Source: an uncultured Collinsella sp.
GTDB taxonomy: Bacteria; Actinomycetota; Coriobacteriia; Coriobacteriales; Coriobacteriaceae
Assembly (NCBI GenBank): GCA_900542155.1
Contig: UQMD01000001.1
Coordinates: 124,001-188,000 of the forward strand
Direction of reading: 5' to 3'
DNA length: 64,000 bases
Below, one piece after another: positions 35,127-43,016 of this stretch. The notes beneath the pieces are model-generated. The model saw nothing but the letters and a program-made list of their open reading frames with translations. It searched no databases and was not told the DNA's origin. The position numbers and the translations under genes are program-made. Position 1 is the first letter of the stretch. Every line of letters begins with the position of its first letter.

Positions 35127-35244
35127 GGTAGATGTTCCTCCGAACTAAGAACCGAAGAGAGGTGCGCAGCCTTTATACGGCCTGTGGTATGCAAGCCAGG
35201 CATACGCACATCTTCGGAAACGTACAAGTCGTAAGAGCGACTGC
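35127..35244 (-). promoter_or_regulatory. Structured rpsQ-rplN intergenic leader
   Basis: Other gaps in this operon are mostly under 20 nt. Here CCGAAGA/TCTTCGG outer arms, GTGCG/CGCAC next, and GTATGCC with GCATAC inside can form one nested RNA stem. It lies at the position of the spc operon start, so it could hold a promoter or a ribosomal-protein binding site. Both are inference. Confidence 0.5.
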
Positions 35245-35505
35245 TTATTTAGCGCGCTCGACGACCTCGATGAGGCGCCAACGCTTCATCTTGGACATAG
35301 GACGGGTCTCCATAACGCGGACGGTATCGCCCACGCCAGCCGTGCACTCCTCGTCGTGAGCGTGCAGCTTCTTGGAGCTGGTCATCATCTTGCCGTACTT
35401 GGCGTGACGCTTGCGCTCGGTGACGGTGACAACGATGGTCTTGGCACCGGAGACGGAGGTAACGACACCCGTACGGACCTTACGCGTGTTACGCGAATCA
35501 GTCAT
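35245..35505 (-). CDS. rpsQ: 30S ribosomal protein S17
   Basis: 86 residues. RKVRTGVVTSVSGAKTIVV and the RTRPMSK-like segment VMETRPMSKMKRWRL mark the OB-fold primary 16S rRNA binder. It follows rpmC by 16 bp in the standard order. Confidence 0.97.
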   Translation of the reverse strand: MTDSRNTRKVRTGVVTSVSGAKTIVVTVTERKRHAKYGKMMTSSKKLHAHDEECTAGVGDTVRVMETRPMSKMKRWRLIEVVERAK

Positions 35506-35521
35506 GTTCTCTCCTTAGGTC

Positions 35522-35737
35522 CTACTCGGCGACAGCGGACTTCTCCGCTGCGATCTCGCGGGCGCGCTGCTCCGTGAGGACGCGAGCGATGTCCTTCTTC
35601 ACGGTGTTGACGCGAGCGGTGTTGTCCAGCTGGCTGGTGGCCATCTGGAAACGAAGGTTAAAGAGCTCGGCGCGCATTTCCTTCAGCTTCTCAACGAGCT
35701 GAGCGTCCGAGAGCTCACGAATCTCTGCGGGCTTCAT
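35522..35737 (-). CDS. rpmC: 50S ribosomal protein L29
   Basis: 71 residues of helical hairpin: MKPAEIRELSDAQLVEKL and LFNLRFQMATSQLDN are characteristic. It sits at the peptide exit tunnel beside L23. Its ATG overlaps the rplP stop by one base. The C-terminus has an extra acidic REIAAEKSAVAE tail. Confidence 0.97.
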   Translation of the reverse strand: MKPAEIRELSDAQLVEKLKEMRAELFNLRFQMATSQLDNTARVNTVKKDIARVLTEQRAREIAAEKSAVAE

Positions 35738-36240
35738 TAGTTCTCCTCCTTGGCGGCGGCGGCGTCCTCAGCAGCCCACTTGGCCTCGAGAGCGGCCTCC
35801 TCAGCCATCTCCTTCTCGATGCGCTGCTCAGCGTTCTTGGCAGCAACAATCTTGGTCTTGATGGGGAGCTTGTGCTGCGCAAGACGCAGAGCCTCGCGAG
35901 CGACCTCCTCGGGAACACCCTTGACCTCGAACATGATGCGGCCGGGCTTGACGACGGCCACCCACTCCTCGGGGTTACCCTTACCAGAACCCATGCGAGT
36001 CTCGGCAGGCTTCTTGGTGATGGGCTTATCGGGGAAGATCGTGATGTAGACACGACCGCCTCGCTTCATGTAGCGGGTCATGGCAATACGAGCGGCCTCG
36101 ATCTGACGGTTGGTGATCCAATGGGCCTCGAGAGCCTGGATACCAAACTCGCCGAAATGCAGCTCGGTATTACCCTTGGCCTGGCCCTTCATGGAGCCAC
36201 GCTGCACCTTGCGGTGAAGAATACGCTTAGGGGCAAGCAC
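35737..36240 (-). CDS. rplP: 50S ribosomal protein L16 with C-terminal extension
   Basis: 167 residues; L16 is usually 136-145. The standard fold ends near KLPIKTKIVAAKN, then about 29 extra residues rich in Glu and Ala (for example EKEMAEEAALEAKWAAED) form a likely helix. Family marks are PKRILHRKVQRG and GSGKGNPEEWVAVVKPG. The start is GTG 36240, overlapping the rpsC stop by one base. Confidence 0.96.
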   Translation of the reverse strand: MLAPKRILHRKVQRGSMKGQAKGNTELHFGEFGIQALEAHWITNRQIEAARIAMTRYMKRGGRVYITIFPDKPITKKPAETRMGSGKGNPEEWVAVVKPGRIMFEVKGVPEEVAREALRLAQHKLPIKTKIVAAKNAEQRIEKEMAEEAALEAKWAAEDAAAAKEEN

Positions 36241-36950
36241 TACTGACCCCTCCTCTCGGAGTTACGACGACGAGGACGGGAAGAGCCCTCGAGTGCAGGG
36301 TTGGGAACAGGCTGGCCCGGGAGCTTCTCGCCCAGGTAGATCCAGACCTTCACGCCGCAAGCGCCCATGGTGGTGCTGGCGACAGCCGTGCCGTAGTCGA
36401 TCTTGGCACGGAGGGTGTGCAGAGGCACGCGACCCTCGCGGTACCACTCACGACGGCCCATCTCGGCACCGCCGAGACGACCGGAGCACTGGATACGGAT
36501 GCCCTTAGCGCCGGCCTTGCGGGCAGACTGGACAGCCTTGCGCATGGCGCGACGGAAGGCAACGCGGCCCTCGAGCTGCTCGGCGATAGACTGAGCAACG
36601 AGGTTGGCGTCGAGCTCGGGGCGCTTGATCTCGACAACGTCGACGGAGAGCTGGCCCTTGGAGACGCCAGCGACCTTCTCGAGCTCGGTGCGGAGGGTAT
36701 CGATCTCGGCACCCTTCTTACCGATGACAACGCCGGGGCGAGCGGTGAGGATGATGACCTTCACCTTGTCGCCAGCGCGCTCGATCTCGACGCGGGAGAC
36801 AGCTGCGCGGGAAAGACGCTTCTCGAGGTACTTGCGGATCTCGAGATCGTTACCGAGGGTCTTAGCGTAATCCTTCTCTGCGAACCAGCGGGAGCGCCAG
36901 TTCTCGGTGATGCCAAGACGGAAGCCGGTGGGGTAGACTTTCTGACCCAT
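36240..36950 (-). CDS. rpsC: 30S ribosomal protein S3
   Basis: 236 residues with the N-terminal GQKVYPTGFRLGI, KH domain (VIIGKKGAEI form: PGVVIGKKGAEIDTL) and C-terminal GRLGGAEMGRREWY. It lies at the mRNA entry channel. The tail is basic and Arg-rich. Confidence 0.97.
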   Translation of the reverse strand: MGQKVYPTGFRLGITENWRSRWFAEKDYAKTLGNDLEIRKYLEKRLSRAAVSRVEIERAGDKVKVIILTARPGVVIGKKGAEIDTLRTELEKVAGVSKGQLSVDVVEIKRPELDANLVAQSIAEQLEGRVAFRRAMRKAVQSARKAGAKGIRIQCSGRLGGAEMGRREWYREGRVPLHTLRAKIDYGTAVASTTMGACGVKVWIYLGEKLPGQPVPNPALEGSSRPRRRNSERRGQ

Positions 36951-36956
36951 ACAGCT

Positions 36957-37328
36957 TTACGCCTCCTTTCGAGGAGCAACGACGACGGTGATGTGGGAAG
37001 TACGCTTCAGAATGCGAGAAGCGGAACCCTTGGCGCGGGGACGGATGCGCTTAAGCGTCGGACCCTCGTCAACATAGGCAGCGGCGACAACCAGGTTGTC
37101 GGCACGCAGACCGTTGTTGTTCTCGGCGTTCGCAACGGCGGAACGGAGAACCTTCTCGACATCCACGGCGACGGCGCGGTCGCAGAAGTGGAGGATGTCG
37201 AAGGCCTGAGCGACAGGCTTGCGGCGGATCAGATCGACCACCAGGCGGGCCTTGCTGGGGGAAACACGCACGTACTTAGCGACGGCGCGAACCTCGGTGG
37301 CCTCAGTTTCAATAGACATAGTTGCCAT
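36957..37328 (-). CDS. rplV: 50S ribosomal protein L22
   Basis: 123 residues. VRVSPSKARLVVDLIRRK and the tunnel hairpin (PTLKRIRPRAKGSASRI) are present; no macrolide-resistance type insertion in the hairpin is apparent. Two in-frame ATGs (37328 and 37319) are possible starts. Confidence 0.96.
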   Translation of the reverse strand: MATMSIETEATEVRAVAKYVRVSPSKARLVVDLIRRKPVAQAFDILHFCDRAVAVDVEKVLRSAVANAENNNGLRADNLVVAAAYVDEGPTLKRIRPRAKGSASRILKRTSHITVVVAPRKEA

Positions 37329-37342
37329 TTACGGTTAACCCC

Positions 37343-37603
37343 CTATTTGGCCTTGTGGCCACGGAACGTACGAGTCGGCGCGAACTCGCCGAGCTTGTGA
37401 CCAACCATGGACTCGGTAACATACACGGGCACATGCTTGCGGCCGTCGTGGACGGCGATGGTGTGACCAACCATCTCGGGGAAGATGGTGGACGCGCGGG
37501 ACCAGGTCTTCACGACGTCCTTCTTGCCAGCCTCGTTCATCGCGGTGATACGCGAGAGAAGGCGAGTCTCCACGAACGGGCCCTTTTTGAGACTTCTGCT
37601 CAT
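37343..37603 (-). CDS. rpsS: 30S ribosomal protein S19
   Basis: 86 residues beginning MSRSLKKGPFVETRLL, with TIFPEMVGHTIAVHDGRKH and the C-terminal EFAPTRTFRGHK typical of S19 in the small-subunit head. Confidence 0.97.
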   Translation of the reverse strand: MSRSLKKGPFVETRLLSRITAMNEAGKKDVVKTWSRASTIFPEMVGHTIAVHDGRKHVPVYVTESMVGHKLGEFAPTRTFRGHKAK

Positions 37604-37635
37604 AAGTGCTTTCTCCTAAAACTCGGTATCCGAAA

Positions 37636-38466
37636 TTACTTCTTACGGCGACGAATGATGTGCTGGTTCGAGACCTTCTTCTTCTTGCGCGTACGAAGGC
37701 CCTTCGTCGGCTTACCCCAGGGGGTAACAGAGGGACGACCAGAGGTGTGGTTCTTGCCCTCGCCACCGCCGTGCGGGTGGTCGACAGGGTTCATGACGGT
37801 ACCGCGGACGGTCGGGCGCACGTTCATGTGACGCTTACGGCCGGCCTTGCCGATGACAATGTTGGCGTGATCGGCGTTGCCGACCTCACCGACGGTGGCG
37901 CGGCAGGTAACGAGGATGCGACGCATCTCGGAGGAAGGCATACGGACGATAGCGTACTTGCCCTCCTTGCCCATCAGCTGGCAGGAGTTGCCGGCGGAAC
38001 GGGCGATAGCAGCGCCCTTGCCCGGCTGGAACTCGACGGCGTGGATGAGCGTACCGACGGGGATGTCGGCGAGGGGCAGAGCGTTGCCCGGCTTGATGTC
38101 GGCGTCAGAGCCGGACATGATGGTCTGACCGACCTCGAGGCCCTTGGGGGCCAGGATGTAGCGCTTCTCACCGTCAGCGTAGTGCAGCAGAGCGATGCGA
38201 GCGGAACGGTTCGGATCGTACTCGATCGTGGCAACCTTGGCGGGCACGCCGTCCTTGTTGCGCTTGAAGTCGATCACGCGGTAACGACGCTTCACGCCGC
38301 CGCCCTGGTGGCGGGTGGTGATGCGGCCGTTGTTGTTACGACCGGCCTTCTTGGGCAGGGGCTCGAGAAGAGACTTCTCGGGCTTGGTGCAGGTGATCTC
38401 GGAGAAGTCGGAGATCGTCTGCCAACGCCTACCAGCGGAGGTCGGCTTAAGGTGCTTTACAGCCAT
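37636..38466 (-). CDS. rplB: 50S ribosomal protein L2
   Basis: 276 residues, the standard length, when started at ATG 38466 with AAAGGG upstream; the open frame extends to 38541 without support. GGGVKRRYRVIDFKRNK, MNPVDHPHGGGEG (containing the peptidyl-transferase-associated His) and GKPTKGLRTRKKK are visible. A 179-nt structured gap precedes it. Confidence 0.97.
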   Translation of the reverse strand: MAVKHLKPTSAGRRWQTISDFSEITCTKPEKSLLEPLPKKAGRNNNGRITTRHQGGGVKRRYRVIDFKRNKDGVPAKVATIEYDPNRSARIALLHYADGEKRYILAPKGLEVGQTIMSGSDADIKPGNALPLADIPVGTLIHAVEFQPGKGAAIARSAGNSCQLMGKEGKYAIVRMPSSEMRRILVTCRATVGEVGNADHANIVIGKAGRKRHMNVRPTVRGTVMNPVDHPHGGGEGKNHTSGRPSVTPWGKPTKGLRTRKKKKVSNQHIIRRRKK

Positions 38467-38645
38467 TACAATCCCTTTCAATAGGAATCCGTTAGCCATC
38501 GCAGACAGGGATTCGAGGTTCTGCCTCGGGTGCGATGACACCGGACGTATACACGGTTCCGGGCGTGTCCATTTTATACGCCCAAAACCTTGAGCTCTCG
38601 CCTCCCCTATTTGGGAGGCATGAGCTCACTCAACAGCAGCGAGTC
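38467..38645 (-). promoter_or_regulatory. Long structured rplW-rplB gap
   Basis: A nested hairpin (GAGCTCATGCCTCCC with GGGGAGGCGAGAGCTC, about 38594-38629) is followed on the minus strand by GTATAAAAT and the dyad GGACACG...CGTGTATAC (38547-38570). The same 24-bp dyad, 21 of 24 identical, lies upstream of rplC (40412-40435), and half of it upstream of rpsL. Likely an internal promoter or translational control site. Confidence 0.6.
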
Positions 38646-38933
38646 TTAGGCCTGGTTGCCAAAGACCTCGATGGTGTCGCCCTCGGCCAGCGTGACGATG
38701 GCCTTCTTCCAAGAACGGGTCTTGCCAGCGACATAGCGCACGCGCTTGGTCTTGGGCTTGACCGTCAGGGTGTTCACGCGAACGACCTTGACGCCGAAGA
38801 TCTCCTCGACAGCGTCCTTGATCTGATACTTGTTAGCATCCTTGGCGACCTCGAACGTGTACTTGTTCAGCTCCATGCCGGAGAAGGAACGCTCGGACAC
38901 GATCGGACGGATGATGATCTCGTGGGCGGTCAT
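38646..38933 (-). CDS. rplW: 50S ribosomal protein L23
   Basis: 95 residues; the trigger-factor/SRP docking protein at the tunnel exit. IIIRPIVSERSF, YTFEVAKDANKYQIKDAVE and FGVKVVRVNTL are family segments. Its ATG directly abuts the rplD stop. Confidence 0.97.
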   Translation of the reverse strand: MTAHEIIIRPIVSERSFSGMELNKYTFEVAKDANKYQIKDAVEEIFGVKVVRVNTLTVKPKTKRVRYVAGKTRSWKKAIVTLAEGDTIEVFGNQA

Positions 38934-39560
38934 TTATGCAAGCACCTCCCCGAAGTGAGCGGCGATGTCGGCGGGCATCAGCACGGCGTTGTTGTTGACG
39001 AGATCGTAGGTGTTGGCCTCGTCGGCAGTGATGATGAACGTCTTGGGAATGTTGCGGAACGACAGATAGGCATTGACGTCCTCATCGCGAACGATGATGG
39101 TCAGACGCTTGCCCTCAAGGCCAAGAGCCTTGAGCATGGCGACGGCAGCCTTGGTGGAAGGCTTCTCGAAGCCATAGTCGTCGACGAGCACGAGCTCGCC
39201 ATCGGCCAGCTTGGCGGACAGCGCGGAGCGCATAGCCAGCTTGACCTCCTTGTTGTTCATACGCTTAGCGTAAGAACGGGGCTTGGGGGCGAAGACAACG
39301 CCACCGTGACGCCACTGGGCAGCACGGATGGAACCCTGGCGGGCACGGCCGGTGCCCTTCTGACGCCAAGGCTTCTTGCCGCCACCGGAAACCTCAGAGC
39401 GACCCTTAGCAGACTGGGTGCCCTGACGCCAAGAGGCCATCTGGCACTTGACGATGTGGTGCATAACGTGGATGTTCGGCTCGATGCCGTACACCTCAGC
39501 GGCGAGCTCGGCCTCGGCGACCTTCTTGCCCTCGCTGTTCTTTACTTCAAACTTTGCCAT
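38934..39560 (-). CDS. rplD: 50S ribosomal protein L4
   Basis: 208 residues. The tunnel loop KKPWRQKGTGRARQGSIRAAQWRHGG-type segment is intact (seen as PWRQKGTGRARQGS), and VRDEDVNAYLSFRNIPKT lies near the C-terminus. In E. coli L4 represses the S10 operon; whether it does here is unknown. Confidence 0.97.
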   Translation of the reverse strand: MAKFEVKNSEGKKVAEAELAAEVYGIEPNIHVMHHIVKCQMASWRQGTQSAKGRSEVSGGGKKPWRQKGTGRARQGSIRAAQWRHGGVVFAPKPRSYAKRMNNKEVKLAMRSALSAKLADGELVLVDDYGFEKPSTKAAVAMLKALGLEGKRLTIIVRDEDVNAYLSFRNIPKTFIITADEANTYDLVNNNAVLMPADIAAHFGEVLA

Positions 39561-39606
39561 TTAAGTGTTCTCCTTGGTATGACGCTGGGCTAAATGGGCT
39601 GGGCCC

Positions 39607-40227
39607 TTAGGCCATACGGATGGCGACGAGACCATTCTTGGCACCCGGGACAGCGCCCTTGACCAAGATGAGGTTCTGCTCGGCATCGATGCGGACAACG
39701 GAAAGGTTCTTGACGGTAACGCGCTCGTTACCCATGTGACCGGCCATCTTGACGCCCTTGAGGACGCGCGCAGGATAGGCGCACTGACCGATAGAACCGG
39801 GGTGACGCTGGAAGTGAGAACCATGCGTCATAGGACCGCGGCGCTGACCCCAGCGCTTGATGCGACCCTGGAAGCCCTTACCCTTGGAGGTACCGATGAC
39901 GTCGACCTTCTCGACATCAGCGAAATCAGCGACGGTGACGACCTCGCCGACCTTGTGCTCCTCGCCGTTCTCGACGCGGACCTCACGAAGGAAGCGGACA
40001 GGCTCGACGCCGGCCTTGGCGAAGTGACCAGCCATGGGCTTGTTCACGTTCTTGGCCTTGATGTCGCCGAAACCGATCTGGACGGCGTCATAGCCGTCGG
40101 TTGCCTGAGTTTTAACCTGCGAGACAGCGCAGGGGCCAGCCTGGATGACCGTGACGGGAACGACGTTGTCGTCCTCGTCCCAAACCTGGGTCATGCCAAT
40201 CTTGCGGCCGAGAATCATGCTGATCAA
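39607..40227 (-). CDS. rplC: 50S ribosomal protein L3
   Basis: 206 residues if started at TTG 40227 (MISMILGRKIGMTQV), 203 if started at ATG 40218. GGGA lies about 7 bp before the TTG and nothing convincing precedes the ATG, so TTG is preferred. Family marks are GKGFQGRIKRWGQRRGPMTHGSH (split here as GKGFQGRIKRWGQRRG and GSHFQRHPGSIG). Normally rpsJ precedes rplC; here rpsJ is 2.4 kb away and rplC heads the operon. Confidence 0.95.
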   Translation of the reverse strand: MISMILGRKIGMTQVWDEDDNVVPVTVIQAGPCAVSQVKTQATDGYDAVQIGFGDIKAKNVNKPMAGHFAKAGVEPVRFLREVRVENGEEHKVGEVVTVADFADVEKVDVIGTSKGKGFQGRIKRWGQRRGPMTHGSHFQRHPGSIGQCAYPARVLKGVKMAGHMGNERVTVKNLSVVRIDAEQNLILVKGAVPGAKNGLVAIRMA

Positions 40228-40411
40228 GATATGATCCCAACTCTCGCGTGGTCTTGGGACAATGCGTACACCACCGAGCGTACGCCCCTAGAGGACCACT
40301 ACTTACACGACGTGCTCCCCAGCCTTGTATTGCGTCCGGACTACCTGACAACCCTATTAAGCAGGCATTTTGTCCAGCCAGAATACTCCCCTGGTTACAC
40401 ACAGCTGTTTA

Positions 40412-40435
40412 GTATACACGGCTGCGGGCGTATCC
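40412..40435 (-). promoter_or_regulatory. Ribosomal-protein dyad motif upstream of rplC
   Basis: Minus strand GGATACGCCCGCAGCCGTGT followed by ATAC; a 21/24 match to the site before rplB. The TATACT at its end could be a -10 box, but no good -35 sits 16-18 bp upstream. It is the most likely control region of the rplC operon. Confidence 0.5.
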
Positions 40436-40479
40436 ATCGAGATTCATATTTCACTCACATTGTTTACGCAGGTAAAGTG

Positions 40480-40656
40480 CGTGGCACGTTCCCAGTGTGC
40501 GGCGGAGGGGGCGGGCCTGAGACATATTAAGGTTGCTGCTCTACAGTCCTGCTCACGACGGAGAGCACATTAAGTGCTCTCCTGTTCGTGCGGAACTCGC
40601 GACAACCTTAATATGTCTCAGGCCCGCCCCCTCCGCCGCACACTGGGAACGCCACG
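40480..40656. repeat. Foldback element copy 2 (rplC-phosphatase gap)
   Basis: Arms 40489-40535 and 40603-40649 are perfect reverse complements over 47 bp, extended outward through CGTGGC with a 2-nt bulge. The 67-nt core 40536-40602 matches copy 1 but with paired changes: GGAGAGCAC with GTGCTCTCC, and CACGA with TCGTG. It lies 3' of the phosphatase gene and 5' of rplC. Confidence 0.95.
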
Positions 40657-40686
40657 TTGATGTCTGCTAAACCTTGCTCGCTCAGG

Positions 40687-41313
40687 CTAATGACTTTGTT
40701 GGGGATCCACTATTTGTTGGAGGGTGAACTTGCATTGATGTGATTCGCCTTCTGCTTGTGGCGTGGACTCTTCAAAATCAAAAATCATGATGGCGCAGTT
40801 GGGAAGTTTTGCTGGGAGTTTGAAGTCCTCTGGAGCGGCGGCTTTGATGAATTGGCGGCTGGCACTGCCGTGGCTTACTGCTAGGAGGGTTTCGATGCCC
40901 TCGGCGCCCATGAGATTGGTGAGGGTACCTACCATGCGTTCTTGCAGCGCGCGGCTTCCTTCTCCTCCGAAGGGGACCAGGTCCTCGCCCGGGTCCCAGA
41001 CGTCGGTGCGCAGGGCGTCGTGGGGGCCTTCTTCGAAGGTGCCGTAGCTGCGCTCGATGATGCCTTCGCAGGGCTCGACTGCGGCGTCCGGACCGAGGAG
41101 TTCGTATGCGACGAGACTTGCCGTGTTCATGGCTCGGCCTAAGGGTGATGAGACCACTTTGTCGGGGACGACGCCGTGGGCTTTGAGCCATGCGGCTGCC
41201 ATCCCGGCTTGCTGACGGCCCAAATCGGTGAGCGGTGAATCGCAGCGACCCTGGACGAGCTTTTTGACGTTGAATTCCGTCTGACCATGGCGGAGTAGAT
41301 ATAGACGCTTCAT
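40687..41313 (-). CDS. Histidine phosphatase family protein
   Basis: 208 residues with the phosphoglycerate-mutase-like catalytic RHG in YLLRHGQTEFNVKKL and a second His in AVSHGSASRQF. SSPLGRAMNTA is the phosphate-binding arginine loop. The substrate is unknown. It follows the CDF gene by 39 bp; the pair is an insertion between rpsJ and rplC. Confidence 0.9.
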   Translation of the reverse strand: MKRLYLLRHGQTEFNVKKLVQGRCDSPLTDLGRQQAGMAAAWLKAHGVVPDKVVSSPLGRAMNTASLVAYELLGPDAAVEPCEGIIERSYGTFEEGPHDALRTDVWDPGEDLVPFGGEGSRALQERMVGTLTNLMGAEGIETLLAVSHGSASRQFIKAAAPEDFKLPAKLPNCAIMIFDFEESTPQAEGESHQCKFTLQQIVDPQQSH

Positions 41314-41352
41314 GCTCTCCCCTTCTGTATACCTAGCTTTACCGGCGCAGCC

Positions 41353-42507
41353 CTACTCGTGGGTATGGCCTACGTAGTCTTCGTCGATCGTAATCTTTGC
41401 GACCGACTTGGGATATTCCGATTCGACCCGTTGTGCCAGCGCGTGCTTTAGGTCCTCGGCGCTCATCGCCAAATCCGAGGGACGTACGCAGTCAAAGATC
41501 ACGTTGGTGTGCGTAGGGCCCGGCACACAGCGCAGATCGTGAATTGAAAGGCGGCTATCGATCTGTTGAGCCATAGCGTTAATGCACAAACGCATGCTCG
41601 CCACCTTGGGGTCGTCGGTCACGATGGGGTCGTAATGGAGCGTGACGATCATGCCGTCTTCGACCCTAAACGACTGCTCGATGTTATCGAGCGTGTCGTG
41701 ACTTTCCAGCGGGCTGGCCTCGGCTGACATCTCGGCGTGCGCACTTGCGAACTTCCTGCCCGGGCCATAGTCGTGAACCATTAGGTCATGAACGCCCAAA
41801 ATGCCGGGGTAGCTCATGATCTTGTCTCGGATGTGCTTGACCAACTTGGGATCGGGTACCTGGCCCAAAAGCGGGCTCACTGTATCTTGAATAAGCTCAA
41901 AGCCACTCCAGCCAATATAGGCGCCAACGGCAAGGCCGACCCACGCGTCAAGATTGATGTGCGTCACCTGCGAAACAATTGCGCACGCCAGCACAGCACC
42001 CGTGGCTAGGACATCGTTCTTTGAGTCCTGAGCGGTCGCATGCAGCGTCTCGGACTCAATGCGATCGCCGAGCTTTTGGTTGAGGGCCGCCATCCACAGC
42101 TTAACGACCATCGAAAGCGCAAGGACTGCCACCAGGGCAAGCGAGAACTCGACAGGTTCGGGGTGGATGACGCGCTCAACCGAAGACTTGATAAGCTCAA
42201 GGCCGATCAGCAGCACGAGTGCCGCCACGACCAGACCCGAGAGATACTCGTAGCGGCCATGCCCGTAAGGATGCTCGGGGTCTGCGGGCTTACTCGCCAG
42301 CTTAAAGCCAAGCACGCTCACGATGTTCGAGCTGGCGTCGGACAGGTTGTTCATAGCGTCCGCCACGATCGAAACCGATCCCGACAGCACGCCAATTGCA
42401 CCCTTCGCAGCACATAGCGCCACATTGGCGAGAATACACACCATGCCCGTCAACGTTCCCACGCGCGCACGGTCGCCCTGCGCACGACGAACGATCCACT
42501 CGACCAT
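41353..42507 (-). CDS. Cation diffusion facilitator metal efflux transporter
   Basis: 384 residues. Six membrane helices carry the CDF metal site SIVADAMNNLSDASS and the second site HATAQDSKNDVLAT; HPYGHGRYEY is the conserved loop. A long cytoplasmic C-terminus (about residue 215 on) has the dimerisation domain plus an added domain, and ends with a His-containing YVGHTHE. It probably exports Zn, Fe or Mn. Confidence 0.92.
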   Translation of the reverse strand: MVEWIVRRAQGDRARVGTLTGMVCILANVALCAAKGAIGVLSGSVSIVADAMNNLSDASSNIVSVLGFKLASKPADPEHPYGHGRYEYLSGLVVAALVLLIGLELIKSSVERVIHPEPVEFSLALVAVLALSMVVKLWMAALNQKLGDRIESETLHATAQDSKNDVLATGAVLACAIVSQVTHINLDAWVGLAVGAYIGWSGFELIQDTVSPLLGQVPDPKLVKHIRDKIMSYPGILGVHDLMVHDYGPGRKFASAHAEMSAEASPLESHDTLDNIEQSFRVEDGMIVTLHYDPIVTDDPKVASMRLCINAMAQQIDSRLSIHDLRCVPGPTHTNVIFDCVRPSDLAMSAEDLKHALAQRVESEYPKSVAKITIDEDYVGHTHE

Positions 42508-42590
42508 CTATATCTGCCCCCAACAGTTTTACTCATACACCCGTTTGTCGAATAGCTCAGTAGTGTAGACCCTTTACCCCATCGGCACAA

Positions 42591-42621
42591 AAAAGGCCGC
42601 AACCCTTAGGGCTGCGGCCTT
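42591..42621 (-). terminator. Terminator after rpsJ
   Basis: AAGGCCGCA pairs with TGCGGCCTT around ACCCTTAGGGC (itself CCCT/AGGG paired); the AAAAAA at 42589 gives a U-run on the minus strand. It ends the str transcript before the CDF gene. Confidence 0.9.
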
Positions 42622-42647
42622 GCAAATCGCACTATCGGGCAAAAAGC

Positions 42648-42956
42648 TTAGAGCTTGATGTCGATGTCGACGCCAGCGGGGAGGTCGAGACGCATGAGCG
42701 AATCAACGGTGCCCGAGGTGGGGTCGAGGATGTCGATGAGGCGCTTGTGGGTGCGCATCTCGAACTGCTCACGGGAGTCCTTGTTCACGTGCGGCGAGCG
42801 GATAACCGTGTACAGGTTGCGCTCGGTGGGCAGGGGGACAGGACCGGAAACGCGAGCACCGGTCTTCTGAGCGGTCTCGACGATGAGCTTCGCGGACTGA
42901 TCGACGACCTCGTGATCATAGCCCTTGAGGCGAATGCGGATCTTCTGGGTAGCCAA
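42648..42956 (-). CDS. rpsJ: 30S ribosomal protein S10
   Basis: 102 residues; IRIRLKGYDHEVVDQSA and the loop VSGPVPLPTERN are diagnostic. The start is TTG 42956 behind a strong GGAGG site. It follows fusA directly with no tuf gene between, and is cut off from rplC by two unrelated genes and a terminator. Confidence 0.97.
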   Translation of the reverse strand: MATQKIRIRLKGYDHEVVDQSAKLIVETAQKTGARVSGPVPLPTERNLYTVIRSPHVNKDSREQFEMRTHKRLIDILDPTSGTVDSLMRLDLPAGVDIDIKL

Positions 42957-43016
42957 CTTAAACCTCCAAAGAGTGCGAGAGATGATCTCGCGGATTACGT
43001 AACAGGGAGCTCGAAC

